Part shown: one piece after another, positions 49,603-56,813 of the stretch
Layout of the letters: each line of letters starts with the position of its first letter
Position numbering within the stretch: the first letter of the stretch is position 1
IMG/VR virus record: IMGVR_UViG_3300032299_000267
Location: 1 to 61,459 of that record
Reading direction: 5' to 3' (one strand)
Length of the DNA: 61,459 nt
From: a virus
Program-made: the position numbers and the translations under genes
Notes under the pieces: model-generated
Told to the model about the DNA's origin: nothing
The model's input: the letters and a program-made list of their open reading frames with translations, nothing else
Databases searched by the model: none

Positions 49603-50739
49603 ATGAAAACACTACTCGACTTAGGTACACAGCCGCTCGTCAATAATTTATGTGAGACGAAAGAAGATTCTCTATCCGTAAAAAGGTATCGCCTGCGCGC
49701 TGAGATAGCGGACGATATTCTAATTAATTTGGATGCAGAATCTACCGTGCCGCCCGATGAATTATTTGGACACTACCTATATAGGTCGGGTGTCAACATA
49801 CCGTACATCAGTCATTGCGACGGCATGGCAGAGCTATTTGTTAGCAGCCGCAGAGGCACTGTCATTGATGTTGGGGGTAATGATGGCACGTTGTTAAAAT
49901 CATTCCGGCGCACGATGGGGATACAGAATCTCATTAATGTAGACGCAAGCAGCAGCATGAGGGAAGACAATGAATCTGCGGGTATTAAATATGTAGAAGG
50001 GTATTTCAGTTCTGACATGGATTTACCCACCGCAGACATTATTACTAGCACCAACGTGTTTCAACACACCAGTGACGTACATAAATTCTTAGCTGCGATA
50101 GTCAAACATCTGCACGACGACGGCATCTGGCTGCTTGAATTTCCGTACACACTAAACACTCTCAAGACTTTGCAGTTCGATCAGTTTTATCATGAACATT
50201 ATTTTTATTGGTTGATGACTCCGCTTATCAAATTACTTAGCACGTATCAGTTAGAAGTGATACATGTAGAGGAACACTACATTCATGGCGGCAGTCTGAG
50301 GTTACTTATCAGCAAAGATAAGGATAGCTGGCACAAGTTTGACTATGCTAAGTATGTAGAGATGGAAATTGGTTTTGATTATCAAGGCTGGAATGACAGA
50401 GTTGCTGACAAAATAAAAAAAGACAAAGAATTTATTGAGAATTTACATGGTACGGTTGCGTTCTTTGGGGCAGCAGCCAAGGGTTGTGTGTATTTAAATG
50501 CGTTGGATCTTCAGGCGAGTGATAAGTATTTATACATCGTGGATGATACACCCGCAAAAGAAGGTAAGTGGATGCCAGGCACTGGATTGCAGGTAGTGGC
50601 AAGAGATTCACTGCGGTACCAGATACCAGATAATTTAATCATCTTAGCCCACAACTTTGCAGATCATATTATTAAATCATTAGGTGGCTATGATGGAAAC
50701 ATCATTACCATGTATGGCGATAATCATGGAAACATTTGA
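49603..50739 (+). CDS. Sugar C-methyltransferase (Methyltransf_14-type), minimal N-terminus
   Basis: A 378-residue protein. It starts LLDLGTQPLVNNL, which fits the Methyltransf_13 domain, but the zinc Cys that normally precede and follow are missing. The SAM site is VIDVGGNDGT (87-96), the catalytic HEH is YHEHY (196-200) and the C-terminal domain has VAFFGAAAKGC and IVDDTPAKEGKWMPGTG. The family (TylC3, NovU, TcaB9) adds C-methyl branches at C-3 or C-5 of 4-keto deoxysugars. Probably acts on a nucleotide sugar and cooperates with the glycosyltransferases of this phage. Confidence 0.85.
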   Translation: MKTLLDLGTQPLVNNLCETKEDSLSVKRYRLRAEIADDILINLDAESTVPPDELFGHYLYRSGVNIPYISHCDGMAELFVSSRRGTVIDVGGNDGTLLKSFRRTMGIQNLINVDASSSMREDNESAGIKYVEGYFSSDMDLPTADIITSTNVFQHTSDVHKFLAAIVKHLHDDGIWLLEFPYTLNTLKTLQFDQFYHEHYFYWLMTPLIKLLSTYQLEVIHVEEHYIHGGSLRLLISKDKDSWHKFDYAKYVEMEIGFDYQGWNDRVADKIKKDKEFIENLHGTVAFFGAAAKGCVYLNALDLQASDKYLYIVDDTPAKEGKWMPGTGLQVVARDSLRYQIPDNLIILAHNFADHIIKSLGGYDGNIITMYGDNHGNI

Positions 50740-50842
50740 ATTTCTTACATTGCTGGGCGGCATCATGATTGGTGCCGGTGTGTCTTTACTTTTACTTGCG
50801 GCAGCAGCTGCATATTTTTTAGGGGAATTTGATGAATCTTAA
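50726..50842 (+). CDS. Tiny membrane protein (38 residues)
   Basis: METFEFLTLLGGIMIGAGVS then a hydrophobic core (LLLLAAAAAYFLG, residues 21-33) and an acidic end. One membrane helix preceded by acidic residues, a typical small membrane protein. It overlaps the methyltransferase stop and the next gene start. No obvious RBS (CGATAATC before ATG), but it may be translationally coupled. Confidence 0.5.
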   Translation: METFEFLTLLGGIMIGAGVSLLLLAAAAAYFLGEFDES

Positions 50843-51638
50843 TCTTGATAAAATTAAAATCGACGGCGGTACACAGAGCCGTGCAAAGATAGATCAAGAT
50901 GTTGTAGCAGAGTATGCGGATCTGATAAAGAGCGGCACTATTTTCCCGCCAGTCACAGTGTTTTATGATGGCGTGGATTACATTCTGGCAGATGGTTTCC
51001 ATAGATATTTTGCTAATCGCAAAGCAGGAACACCTAATTTTGAGGTGCAGTTGCATGAAGGCACGTTGCGAGATGCAATCCTGTATTCGTTTAGTGCTAA
51101 TGATTCGCACGGACTGCGCCGCACATCGGCAGACAAACGCAAAGCAGTAACAGCGATGTTAGAAGATATAGAGTGGCAAGACTGGTCGGATCGTGAGATA
51201 GCTAAACATTGCCGTGTCAGCTCAATGCTAGTCGGTACTATCCGCAAAGATTTAGGTGCAACAAAAAAAGAAACTAAGTTTATGCGTAACGGCAAGGAAG
51301 TTACACAAACAGAAAAGCCGAAGAAAAAAGATGACCCAGTAGAAACATTTAACCAAGCGGAAATCAACGCAGAGATACAGAAAGCGGCAACAGATAGTTT
51401 GCAGAAAGAGAACGAAAATCTTAAAGATCAACTAACAGTTGCACTTGCAGCAAGCACGGATGATGCAGAGAAAGAAAAAGCTACGTCAATAATTAAAGAT
51501 TTACGTTCACAAATTAGACTGTTAGAGATAGAATTAAAAGAGATCACGATTAGCAGAGATACCTATCAGAGAGAAAACGGTGAACTTAAAAAACAAGTTA
51601 CATCGTTATTAAAGAAGGTTAAAAAACTAGAAGTGTAA
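50832..51638 (+). CDS. ParB-like nuclease-domain protein with HTH and coiled coil
   Basis: A 268-residue protein; ATG 50832 has AGGGG upstream. Residues 1-75 have a ParB/Srx domain: GTQSRAKIDQDVVAEYADLI, ILADGFHRYFANRKAG (51-66), the box that holds the CTP/nucleotide site in ParB. Residues 100-145 form an HTH (WSDREIAKHCRVSSMLVGTI) and the last 100 residues are a coiled coil (ENENLKDQLTVALAAS...LLKKVKKLEV). Such phage proteins are thought to act in DNA partitioning, nuclease or regulation. It precedes the helicase and may act at an origin. Confidence 0.78.
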   Translation: MNLNLDKIKIDGGTQSRAKIDQDVVAEYADLIKSGTIFPPVTVFYDGVDYILADGFHRYFANRKAGTPNFEVQLHEGTLRDAILYSFSANDSHGLRRTSADKRKAVTAMLEDIEWQDWSDREIAKHCRVSSMLVGTIRKDLGATKKETKFMRNGKEVTQTEKPKKKDDPVETFNQAEINAEIQKAATDSLQKENENLKDQLTVALAASTDDAEKEKATSIIKDLRSQIRLLEIELKEITISRDTYQRENGELKKQVTSLLKKVKKLEV

Positions 51639-51646
51639 TCGCCCAA

Positions 51647-51668
51647 ACCGGCGGGCGCGTGTGCCGGT
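51647..51668 (+). promoter_or_regulatory. Hairpin in helicase leader
   Basis: ACCGGC (51647-51652) and GCCGGT (51663-51668) form a 6-bp stem with a 10-base loop, immediately before the TAGGAG ribosome site of the helicase gene. It may tune translation or be a weak attenuator; no T tract follows. Confidence 0.5.
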
Positions 51669-51679
51669 AGGAGAAATTA

Positions 51680-53167
51680 ATGTTACAACTAAGAGACTAT
51701 CAACAAGAAGCAATACAAAAACTTAGAGAAGGATTTGCAGCAGGACACAGATCACAATTACTTTACTTAGGCACAGGCGGTGGCAAGACAGAGATTGCCA
51801 TTGCCATGCTTGAGGCGGCAAAGAAAAAGGGCAGCAAGGCTGCAATGATTCTTGATCGAATTGTTTTGTGTGATCAAACATCTCGCAGATTAGATAAATA
51901 TTCAGTTGATCATGGAGTATTACAATCAGGTCATTGGAGATATAAGCCCTACGAAAACATCCAAGTTTGCTCTGCTCAAACTTTAGAAAAGCGTGGGGAT
52001 TTTCCTGGCCTTGATTTGTTAGTGATAGATGAATGCCACGCCCAACGCAGACATACCATCCAGTTTATCAAAGACAATCCACACGTAAAAGTTGTTGGGT
52101 TATCTGCTAGTCCATTTACCAAAGGTTTGGGCGGTACCTATTCCAATGTTGTATCTCCTGTCACTACCAAACAGTTAGTGGATCGTGGCTCGCTTGTTCC
52201 TCTGCGTGTTTTTATAGCCAAAGAAGTAGATATGGAAGGGGCTAAAAAAGTAGCAGGGGAATGGAGCCAGGCTGATGCTAGTGAGCGTGGCATGAAGATT
52301 ACAGGCGATGTTGTTTCAGAGTGGAGCAAGAAGGTTCGTGAGATATTTGATGGCAACCCAGTTAAAACAATTGTGTTTGCTGCTGGTGTAGCCCACGGCG
52401 CTGACTTGGCTGAAAAGTTTCAAAACATTGGATATAACTTTGTTTCACTTAGTTACAAAGATGATGATGAGTACAAGCGAAATGTTATTGATGATTTTGC
52501 CAAGCCTGACAGCAAGATTGTTGGGCTTATCGCGTGCGACATTCTCACCAAGGGATTTGATAACGAGTATGTGCAGATAGGTATCTCTGCGCGTCCGTTC
52601 TCAAAGAGCTTCTCTTCTCATGTGCAGCAGATGGGTAGGGTGCTGCGTGCCAATCAACACAACCCAGAGTCTAAACCGTTTGCTGTGTGGTTGGATCACA
52701 GCGGTAACTACCTGCGCTTTCGTAAAGATTGGGAAGAGCTGTATGAGAACGGCGTAACTGATCTTGATGATAGCAAAGAGAAGCCAAAGAAAGAACTGAC
52801 AGAGAAAGAAAAGAAAGAAAGCAAGTGCCATGTGTGCTACGCGCTGTGGCCTAAAGGTAGCGACACTTGTTACAACTGCGGTGCTGTACGCGAGCGCAAG
52901 AATCTTATAGAAGAAGTAAACGGTGTAATGGAGGAGTTGAGCGGAGCTGCGGCAAAGGATAGCAAGCAGGAGTTCTGGAATCAAATGATTTGGTATATGA
53001 AGGTGCAGGGATGGTCTAAAGGTCGGGCGTCTAATACATACAAAGATAAGTTTGGCGTCTGGCCTCGCGGTTTGCGGGATGATATGCCAGCTCTGCCGTC
53101 GGATGAAACAAGGCGGTTCGTAGATAAAAAACTTCGTCAGTTCTTGCGTAGTGTGGGGAGAAAATAA
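51680..53167 (+). CDS. Superfamily 2 DNA helicase
   Basis: A 495-residue DEAD/DEAH helicase with GTGGGKT (31-37), DECH (117-120), SAS (142-144) and QQMGRVLR (316-323). A zinc finger with C383, C386, C397, C400 follows. Such phage helicases unwind replication or recombination intermediates. It overlaps the Toprim gene, and together they look like the replication module. RBS TAGGAG is well placed. Confidence 0.87.
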   Translation: MLQLRDYQQEAIQKLREGFAAGHRSQLLYLGTGGGKTEIAIAMLEAAKKKGSKAAMILDRIVLCDQTSRRLDKYSVDHGVLQSGHWRYKPYENIQVCSAQTLEKRGDFPGLDLLVIDECHAQRRHTIQFIKDNPHVKVVGLSASPFTKGLGGTYSNVVSPVTTKQLVDRGSLVPLRVFIAKEVDMEGAKKVAGEWSQADASERGMKITGDVVSEWSKKVREIFDGNPVKTIVFAAGVAHGADLAEKFQNIGYNFVSLSYKDDDEYKRNVIDDFAKPDSKIVGLIACDILTKGFDNEYVQIGISARPFSKSFSSHVQQMGRVLRANQHNPESKPFAVWLDHSGNYLRFRKDWEELYENGVTDLDDSKEKPKKELTEKEKKESKCHVCYALWPKGSDTCYNCGAVRERKNLIEEVNGVMEELSGAAAKDSKQEFWNQMIWYMKVQGWSKGRASNTYKDKFGVWPRGLRDDMPALPSDETRRFVDKKLRQFLRSVGRK

Positions 53168-54012
53168 TGGACTTCATACAATTCGCCCGCCTGCATGGCA
53201 TTATCATTCACGACCTGCCACCGCTCGGTGTATGGAAAAGATATTCAACAGAGGATCATCCACGCTCAAAGAATGGCGCGGTAAAGTTTATGGGGGACGT
53301 TGGGTTTGTGCAGAATCACGCGACAAGTACAGTCGTCAGCATATGGAAGCCTGACTCTCGAAATGCGCCGATAGATCGTGCGTCTGCTCTTGTATCAATC
53401 AGGAAGGCTGAGGACGAGCAGAAAAAAAGACAGCACCAGGCTATGCAGAGGGCGGTAGGTATGCTTAACGGCAGCGGACTTAGCACTCACCCATACCTTG
53501 AAAACAAGGGATTCCCTGATGAGCAGGGAAATGTACTGTGGCAGGACGGTAAACCTGTGCTTCTGATCCCGATGCGGGTAGGTGGTAACTTGGTCGGCTT
53601 GCAGCAGATAGATAAGGACGGCGGGAAGAAATTTTTGTATGGACAACGTACTAACAACGCTGTGTTCACGTTCGATAACAAGGGCATGAATGTGTTGTGC
53701 GAGGGCTACGCTACTGCTCTGTCTGTGCGTCTGGCATTTAAGCAGATGAAACAACGTTACACGCTGCACGTATGTTTCAGCGCGGGGAACATGGCGAAAA
53801 TGGCGGCAGGGCTTGAGCCTGGGCTTCTGATCGCTGACAACGACGAGAGCGGTACAGGGCAGCGCGTGGCAGAGGAAAGCGGTTGGAAGTATTGGCTGTC
53901 TGATCGCGTGGGAGAGGACGCTAACGACACTCACCGTCGGATCGGTTTGTTCGGATTTACACAAAGCCTGACCCAGTTAATGCGAGACGTCGGTTCGGTT
54001 AGGCATGGTTAA
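53167..54012 (+). CDS. Toprim-domain primase-like protein
   Basis: A 281-residue protein whose ATG overlaps the helicase stop. The Toprim Glu is in VLCEGYATALS (Glu179) and the DxD is IADNDESG (Asp224, Asp226). The N-terminal 60 residues and GLQQIDKDGGKKFLYG (145-160) match phage primases of the DUF7146/Toprim type. It should make RNA primers for replication. No DNA polymerase gene accompanies it, so the host polymerase is likely used. The end overlaps the minus-strand gene at 53977-54180 by 36 bases. Confidence 0.8.
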   Translation: MDFIQFARLHGIIIHDLPPLGVWKRYSTEDHPRSKNGAVKFMGDVGFVQNHATSTVVSIWKPDSRNAPIDRASALVSIRKAEDEQKKRQHQAMQRAVGMLNGSGLSTHPYLENKGFPDEQGNVLWQDGKPVLLIPMRVGGNLVGLQQIDKDGGKKFLYGQRTNNAVFTFDNKGMNVLCEGYATALSVRLAFKQMKQRYTLHVCFSAGNMAKMAAGLEPGLLIADNDESGTGQRVAEESGWKYWLSDRVGEDANDTHRRIGLFGFTQSLTQLMRDVGSVRHG

Positions 54013-54180
54013 TGAGAGTGCGCCGTCAGTATAGGGTACGATAGATGAGAGCGATTGCATGATCTCTATCCCAAGATTTAAGCATCGCTCTCCCCTTCCT
54101 GAATAATCAGATACTACGCGCACGTTCCCATCTTCATCTTCTAAAAGGTGAATTGAGAACGTGGCGGGGTGGTTATTCAT
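53977..54180 (-). CDS. Small protein, terminal gene of minus cluster
   Basis: A 67-residue protein, acidic in the first half (HLLEDEDGNVRVVSDYSGRG). Its start overlaps the previous minus-strand stop by 8 bases; its 3' end runs into the convergent Toprim gene. No family. Lacks the conserved leader of its neighbours, presumably relying on coupling. Confidence 0.58.
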   Translation of the reverse strand: MNNHPATFSIHLLEDEDGNVRVVSDYSGRGERCLNLGIEIMQSLSSIVPYTDGALSLTMPNRTDVSH

Positions 54181-54382
54181 GTGCGGATTCTAACTCATGG
54201 TAAAAAACATACGTTGACCCTATTATGTTTGCATGAAGTTCCTGATCCAATTCTTTTGCATTGAAAATATCTACCAATACTCCTTCGTCTGTTGTCTGAA
54301 TTTTGATAGAGAATCCGCACACATCAATCCAGATTGCGCCCTCATCATTCATTTTGTATGTTCCGTCTGATAATGTTTTCAC
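54173..54382 (-). CDS. Small protein with GTG start and conserved leader
   Basis: A 69-residue protein. I chose GTG 54382, because the leader AGGAGATCAGACG lies directly upstream as in its neighbours; the longer frame has no RBS. It has DEGAIWIDVCGFSIKIQTTDEG, a beta-rich acidic domain. Function unknown. Confidence 0.66.
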   Translation of the reverse strand: MKTLSDGTYKMNDEGAIWIDVCGFSIKIQTTDEGVLVDIFNAKELDQELHANIIGSTYVFYHELESAHE

Positions 54383-54393
54383 CGTCTGATCTC

Positions 54394-54579
54394 CTATAAA
54401 GATTGTGCCCACAACATTTGTATGACTAGCATTTCTGTCATGTTTTCTACTTCTTCTTGTATCCATTCGTCTGAATATCCCTCGAATGGTTCCCATGCGG
54501 TAAGGTCGTCAACGTCTGCGTAAAAGTGCATAGTGGCTATTGCATGAGCGCGCTGTTTAATTTCATCTAATGTTTTCAT
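54394..54579 (-). CDS. Small acidic protein with conserved leader
   Basis: A 61-residue protein starting at ATG 54579 after AGGAGATCAGACG. The sequence KTLDEIKQRAHAIATMHF is helical, followed by an acidic part (WEPFEGYSDEWIQEEVENM). Similar in layout to other small early proteins. Function unknown. Confidence 0.68.
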   Translation of the reverse strand: MKTLDEIKQRAHAIATMHFYADVDDLTAWEPFEGYSDEWIQEEVENMTEMLVIQMLWAQSL

Positions 54580-54590
54580 CGTCTGATCTC

Positions 54591-54761
54591 CTATGCGTTG
54601 ACTACTAACTGCATCCATTTACCCTCTACTGGTAAATCGAAATCCTCTTTTTCATCGAATGTAAAAACGTCAAAATCATCTCCATCTGTCCATCCCCATG
54701 CGTTTGTCCAAAGTAATTCTGGTTTATTTACGTTTTCAATTACATAAGCGTCTAATATCAT
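54591..54761 (-). CDS. Small acidic protein (56 residues) with conserved leader
   Basis: Not in frames above a 60-residue limit. ATG 54761 has AGGAGATCAGACG directly upstream, and the frame stops in the next leader (TAG in TAGGAG). It is acidic with three Trp (ELLWTNAWGWTDGDDFDVFT). The leader and packing make it convincing; function unknown. Confidence 0.7.
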   Translation of the reverse strand: MILDAYVIENVNKPELLWTNAWGWTDGDDFDVFTFDEKEDFDLPVEGKWMQLVVNA

Positions 54762-54772
54762 CGTCTGATCTC

Positions 54773-54955
54773 CTATATGTTGGCTAAGTGTTTTGCTTTA
54801 ACGACTGCCTGCGCGAGCGTCTGAAAGCGCATTAACAGGCATACGCGCTCGTCTGCATCTGTATCAAACAGCGCGACATTAAAACCTTTGTCCGTCTGAT
54901 AAATGCGTGATTCGATACCGTAATTCTCGTTTGGATAAGCTGCTATTTGTTGCAT
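54773..54955 (-). CDS. Small protein with conserved leader
   Basis: A 60-residue protein, ATG 54955 after AGGAGATCAGACG. Strands (GIESRIYQTDKGFNVALFDT) then a helix (RFQTLAQAVVKAKHLANI), as in a small alpha/beta fold. Function unknown. Confidence 0.68.
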   Translation of the reverse strand: MQQIAAYPNENYGIESRIYQTDKGFNVALFDTDADERVCLLMRFQTLAQAVVKAKHLANI

Positions 54956-54967
54956 CGTCTGATCTCC

Positions 54968-55135
54968 TTATTGTTGGCACTCTGCACAAACCGCTCGCAT
55001 TTCGGGGTTCTCTCGTACCCATCTCAGCGCGGCGGCTTTCGTATCAAATCTCTGCCAGATGAAATAACCGCCTTGTCCATCTGCGACCATCTCAAAGCAT
55101 TTAATCCAACCGTACTCATTAAATTTAAGTTTCAT
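54968..55135 (-). CDS. Small protein (55 residues) with conserved leader and CAEC end
   Basis: Also missed by a length limit. ATG 55135 follows AGGAGATCAGACG. It reads MKLKFNEYGWIKCFEMVADG, then a strand/helix, and ends VCAECQQ. A single CxxC near the end and one Cys at 13 could bind metal only with partners. First of this sub-series from the promoter region at 55.2 kb. Confidence 0.7.
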   Translation of the reverse strand: MKLKFNEYGWIKCFEMVADGQGGYFIWQRFDTKAAALRWVRENPEMRAVCAECQQ

Positions 55136-55160
55136 CGTCTGATCTCCTGTATGTATTAGT

Positions 55161-55190
55161 TAATCACGCTCACAACTATTGCATTGTCAA
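55161..55190 (-). promoter_or_regulatory. Leftward promoter for small-gene cluster
   Basis: Minus strand TTGACA (55190-55185), 18 bases, TGATTA (55166-55161). A second TTGACA is 22 bases upstream (55212-55207), preceded by an A tract. The inverted repeat TCACGCT / AGCGTGA (55164-55170 with 55190-55196) brackets the promoter and may be an operator. The same A-tract/-35 block recurs at 56675-56689. Confidence 0.6.
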
Positions 55191-55218
55191 GCGTGACCCA
55201 GTTAATTGTCAAGTGTTT

Positions 55219-55518
55219 TTAATTAAGTTCTAAAGCGTGTTGCTGCGGGTTTAATAAATGATTTGTGAAATACAGTCTGCATGTATAGCAGTCCGCATGT
55301 AATCCGCTAACTTGGTCAACTGCGAATTGTGTTTCCTGCCTGCCATAATATGCGTCTGTAAAATCAAGCGTTGCGTTTGGCAACTTCCAGTAGTCGCGCA
55401 TGAAGGCGTTGAGGTCGGCGGCTTCGCGGTCGTCAAGTCCAGAATAGTCACCGACGAAAAGCGCGGGTAAATAGTGCGCGGCAAGTGTCAATTCGTGATA
55501 GTCGTTAAGTAATGGCAT
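55219..55518 (-). CDS. Conserved-type phage/plasmid protein (DUF6926-like)
   Basis: A 99-residue protein with HYLPALFVGDYSGLDDREAA (15-34) and YGRQETQFAVDQVSGLHADC, motifs I loosely associate with the DUF6926-type proteins of phages and plasmids. It has a helical start and a C-terminal strand. Function unknown. It starts just downstream of the next gene without the conserved leader. Confidence 0.62.
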   Translation of the reverse strand: MPLLNDYHELTLAAHYLPALFVGDYSGLDDREAADLNAFMRDYWKLPNATLDFTDAYYGRQETQFAVDQVSGLHADCYTCRLYFTNHLLNPQQHALELN

Positions 55519-55521
55519 GGT

Positions 55522-55722
55522 TTAAACTCCTGCTAGGTGCGCGAAGCTGCGCGGGGTTGATTGTTCGATTTGGATTGAATAACCCAGAGCGGCGATAGTG
55601 TCGAGCGCGTGTCTAGTCAGCGTCTTAGTCCCTGCCAGTTTTGCCAGTAAGCGGCTCTGGTCACAACTAGGGTATGCAGTCTCGATACCATAATTTTTTT
55701 CGATGCGGATAGTTATTTTCAT
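55522..55722 (-). CDS. Small conserved-type phage/plasmid protein
   Basis: A 66-residue protein: strand KITIRIEKNYGIETAYPSC, then LAKLAGTKTLTRHALDTIAALGYSIQIEQ. This layout is common among small phage and plasmid proteins. It may bind DNA by its short helical part, but nothing shows this. Confidence 0.65.
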   Translation of the reverse strand: MKITIRIEKNYGIETAYPSCDQSRLLAKLAGTKTLTRHALDTIAALGYSIQIEQSTPRSFAHLAGV

Positions 55723-55733
55723 TTTATTAACCC

Positions 55734-56066
55734 TTAAAATTGAACGTAAACAATAGTGCCTGAATTTGTAGTGCCAATAACTGTCGTTTCATCCTGTAAA
55801 TAATTCATAACAGTTTCGACAGTAGTAACTTCGTCAATACACTCTGATATGTCGATGCTGTAATTTGCAGCTATATCCTCGCAATAATTTTCAGATAATT
55901 CGCAGCAAAGGGCGATCACGTCGAGTTCATACTCCTCACCTAAATCGCGCTCTTGATCTTCCAAGTAATCGAATATCAGTTCGAGCGCTTCGTAACTGAA
56001 CTGATCTTCCCTGCCAGCGCGCACAAAAGCATCGCGGAAGCCATAAATGGATATAGTTGTTTTCAT
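55734..56066 (-). CDS. Conserved-type acidic phage protein with leader
   Basis: A 110-residue acidic protein (KTTISIYGFRDAFVRAGRED and YEALELIFDYLEDQERDLGE, ELDVIALCCELSENY). I know nearly the same layout from proteins found in many phages and plasmids, unnamed. The ATG at 56066 has AGGAGATCACATC upstream. Confidence 0.7.
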   Translation of the reverse strand: MKTTISIYGFRDAFVRAGREDQFSYEALELIFDYLEDQERDLGEEYELDVIALCCELSENYCEDIAANYSIDISECIDEVTTVETVMNYLQDETTVIGTTNSGTIVYVQF

Positions 56067-56081
56067 GATGTGATCTCCTAA

Positions 56082-56159
56082 TTAGATTGATAAAAGCAAA
56101 AACAAAAACAGCCAAAAAATAAAGAATCCGGCTATGCCTGCCAGTATTTCGTTAACCAT
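56082..56159 (-). CDS. Tiny membrane protein (25 residues)
   Basis: MVNEILAGIAGFFIFWLFLF then LLLSI: one continuous membrane helix from residue 5. ATG 56159 has GGGGAG five bases upstream. The stop lies just before the leader of the next gene, leaving no spare DNA. Such tiny membrane peptides often regulate lysis, transporters or immunity. Confidence 0.62.
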   Translation of the reverse strand: MVNEILAGIAGFFIFWLFLFLLLSI

Positions 56160-56182
56160 TGTCACTCCCCTAAAAGTGGTTT

Positions 56183-56200
56183 GATTATCGAGTGATAATC
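56183..56200. repeat. Inverted repeat GATTATC-gagt-GATAATC
   Basis: A perfect 7-bp inverted repeat with a 4-base centre in the 78-base gap between two minus-strand genes. The near-direct repeats CCGCTAGCAG and CCACTAGCAG follow at about 56201-56230. No T tract, so operator or processing site rather than terminator. Confidence 0.6.
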
Positions 56201-56237
56201 CGCTAGCAGACTGAAACAATCCACTAGCAGGTGTCAC

Positions 56238-56402
56238 TCAATAACTAAATTCATCTTCTAGGCTAGTGATTAACCCGTCGAAGTCCTCAGAGCTACCGAG
56301 TATTGATGCAAGCGCGTAAACAGTCTCGCGGTCGTATTCCTCGCAAAGGCTCTCAAGGTATGCGCGGCGGTTCTCAAATCCGTTTTCTTTGTAAATGTTC
56401 AT
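56238..56402 (-). CDS. Small conserved-type phage protein (54 residues)
   Basis: MNIYKENGFENRRAYLESLC and ASILGSSEDFDGLITSLEDE are sequence marks I know from a widespread small phage protein with no named function. Start ATG 56402 after AGGAGATCACAGC. Missed by a 60-residue cut-off. Confidence 0.75.
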   Translation of the reverse strand: MNIYKENGFENRRAYLESLCEEYDRETVYALASILGSSEDFDGLITSLEDEFSY

Positions 56403-56414
56403 GCTGTGATCTCC

Positions 56415-56603
56415 TTAGATAATGAAAGCGGGATGGTTAGCTATGCCAAAGATAGGCGCGTATTCCAGTAAAGCGGCGCGGCTTTTCTTAGTCATTGCAG
56501 CGCGAATAAGGCTAGATAAGGCTTGAGCTATGTTTTGCTCGTATCCGCCTAGCTTGTGCATGATGCAAAGATTCTGTATTTCTCGCAGTTCTGATTTATT
56601 CAT
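56415..56603 (-). CDS. Small helical phage protein
   Basis: A 62-residue helical protein (KSELREIQNLCIMHKLGGYE and NIAQALSSLIRAAMTKKSRA). ATG 56603 follows AGGAGATCACATC. It is first after the promoter at 56653-56680. Function unknown; similar small proteins are common in phages. Confidence 0.7.
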   Translation of the reverse strand: MNKSELREIQNLCIMHKLGGYEQNIAQALSSLIRAAMTKKSRAALLEYAPIFGIANHPAFII

Positions 56604-56652
56604 GATGTGATCTCCTGAGTTAATGCACTAATGAATGAAGTGCATGAGTGAT

Positions 56653-56680
56653 AGATTAGCACTTCAATGCACTATGTCAA
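56653..56680 (-). promoter_or_regulatory. Leftward promoter with ATGCACT operator-like repeats
   Basis: Minus strand TTGACA (56680-56675), 16 bases, TAATCT (56658-56653). ATGCACT occurs at 56623-56629 and 56667-56673, and inverted at 56639-56645. These repeats overlap the promoter and the leader, suggesting repressor control. Confidence 0.7.
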
Positions 56681-56739
56681 GTGTTTTTATATATTGTATT
56701 CATGATATATTTAAATCAACTGCCAGGTTTTAATAGGTT

Positions 56740-56769
56740 TTGACTATTCTGGTGATGTTCCTGTATATT
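56740..56769 (+). promoter_or_regulatory. Rightward promoter for terminase and late genes
   Basis: TTGACT (56740-56745), 18 bases, TATATT (56764-56769). Start near 56776, before the small-terminase ATG at 56814. As the next long operon runs around the circle to 33 kb, this may be the main late promoter. The intergenic region 56604-56813 holds only this and the leftward promoter. Confidence 0.68.
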
Positions 56770-56813
56770 CGGGGCAATTCGGCGCGTCGCGCGCGGCAGC
56801 TAAACGGTGCAAT

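Larger units (their letters stand above)
54383..55148 (-). promoter_or_regulatory. Five identical ribosome-binding leaders (AGGAGATCAGACG)
   Basis: The same 13 bases precede the start codons at 54382, 54579, 54761, 54955 and 55135; the copies lie at 54383-54395, 54580-54592, 54762-54774, 54956-54968 and 55136-55148. The identity extends beyond the Shine-Dalgarno core and reaches the start codon in each case. Confidence 0.92.
56067..56616 (-). promoter_or_regulatory. Three matching ribosome-binding leaders (AGGAGATCACAKC)
   Basis: AGGAGATCACATC precedes the starts at 56066 (56067-56079) and 56603 (56604-56616); AGGAGATCACAGC precedes 56402 (56403-56415). The first 9 bases equal those of the 54-55 kb leaders. 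The 11-mer TGTGATCTCCT in plus orientation equals a segment of the RNA at 44226-44236. Confidence 0.9.
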
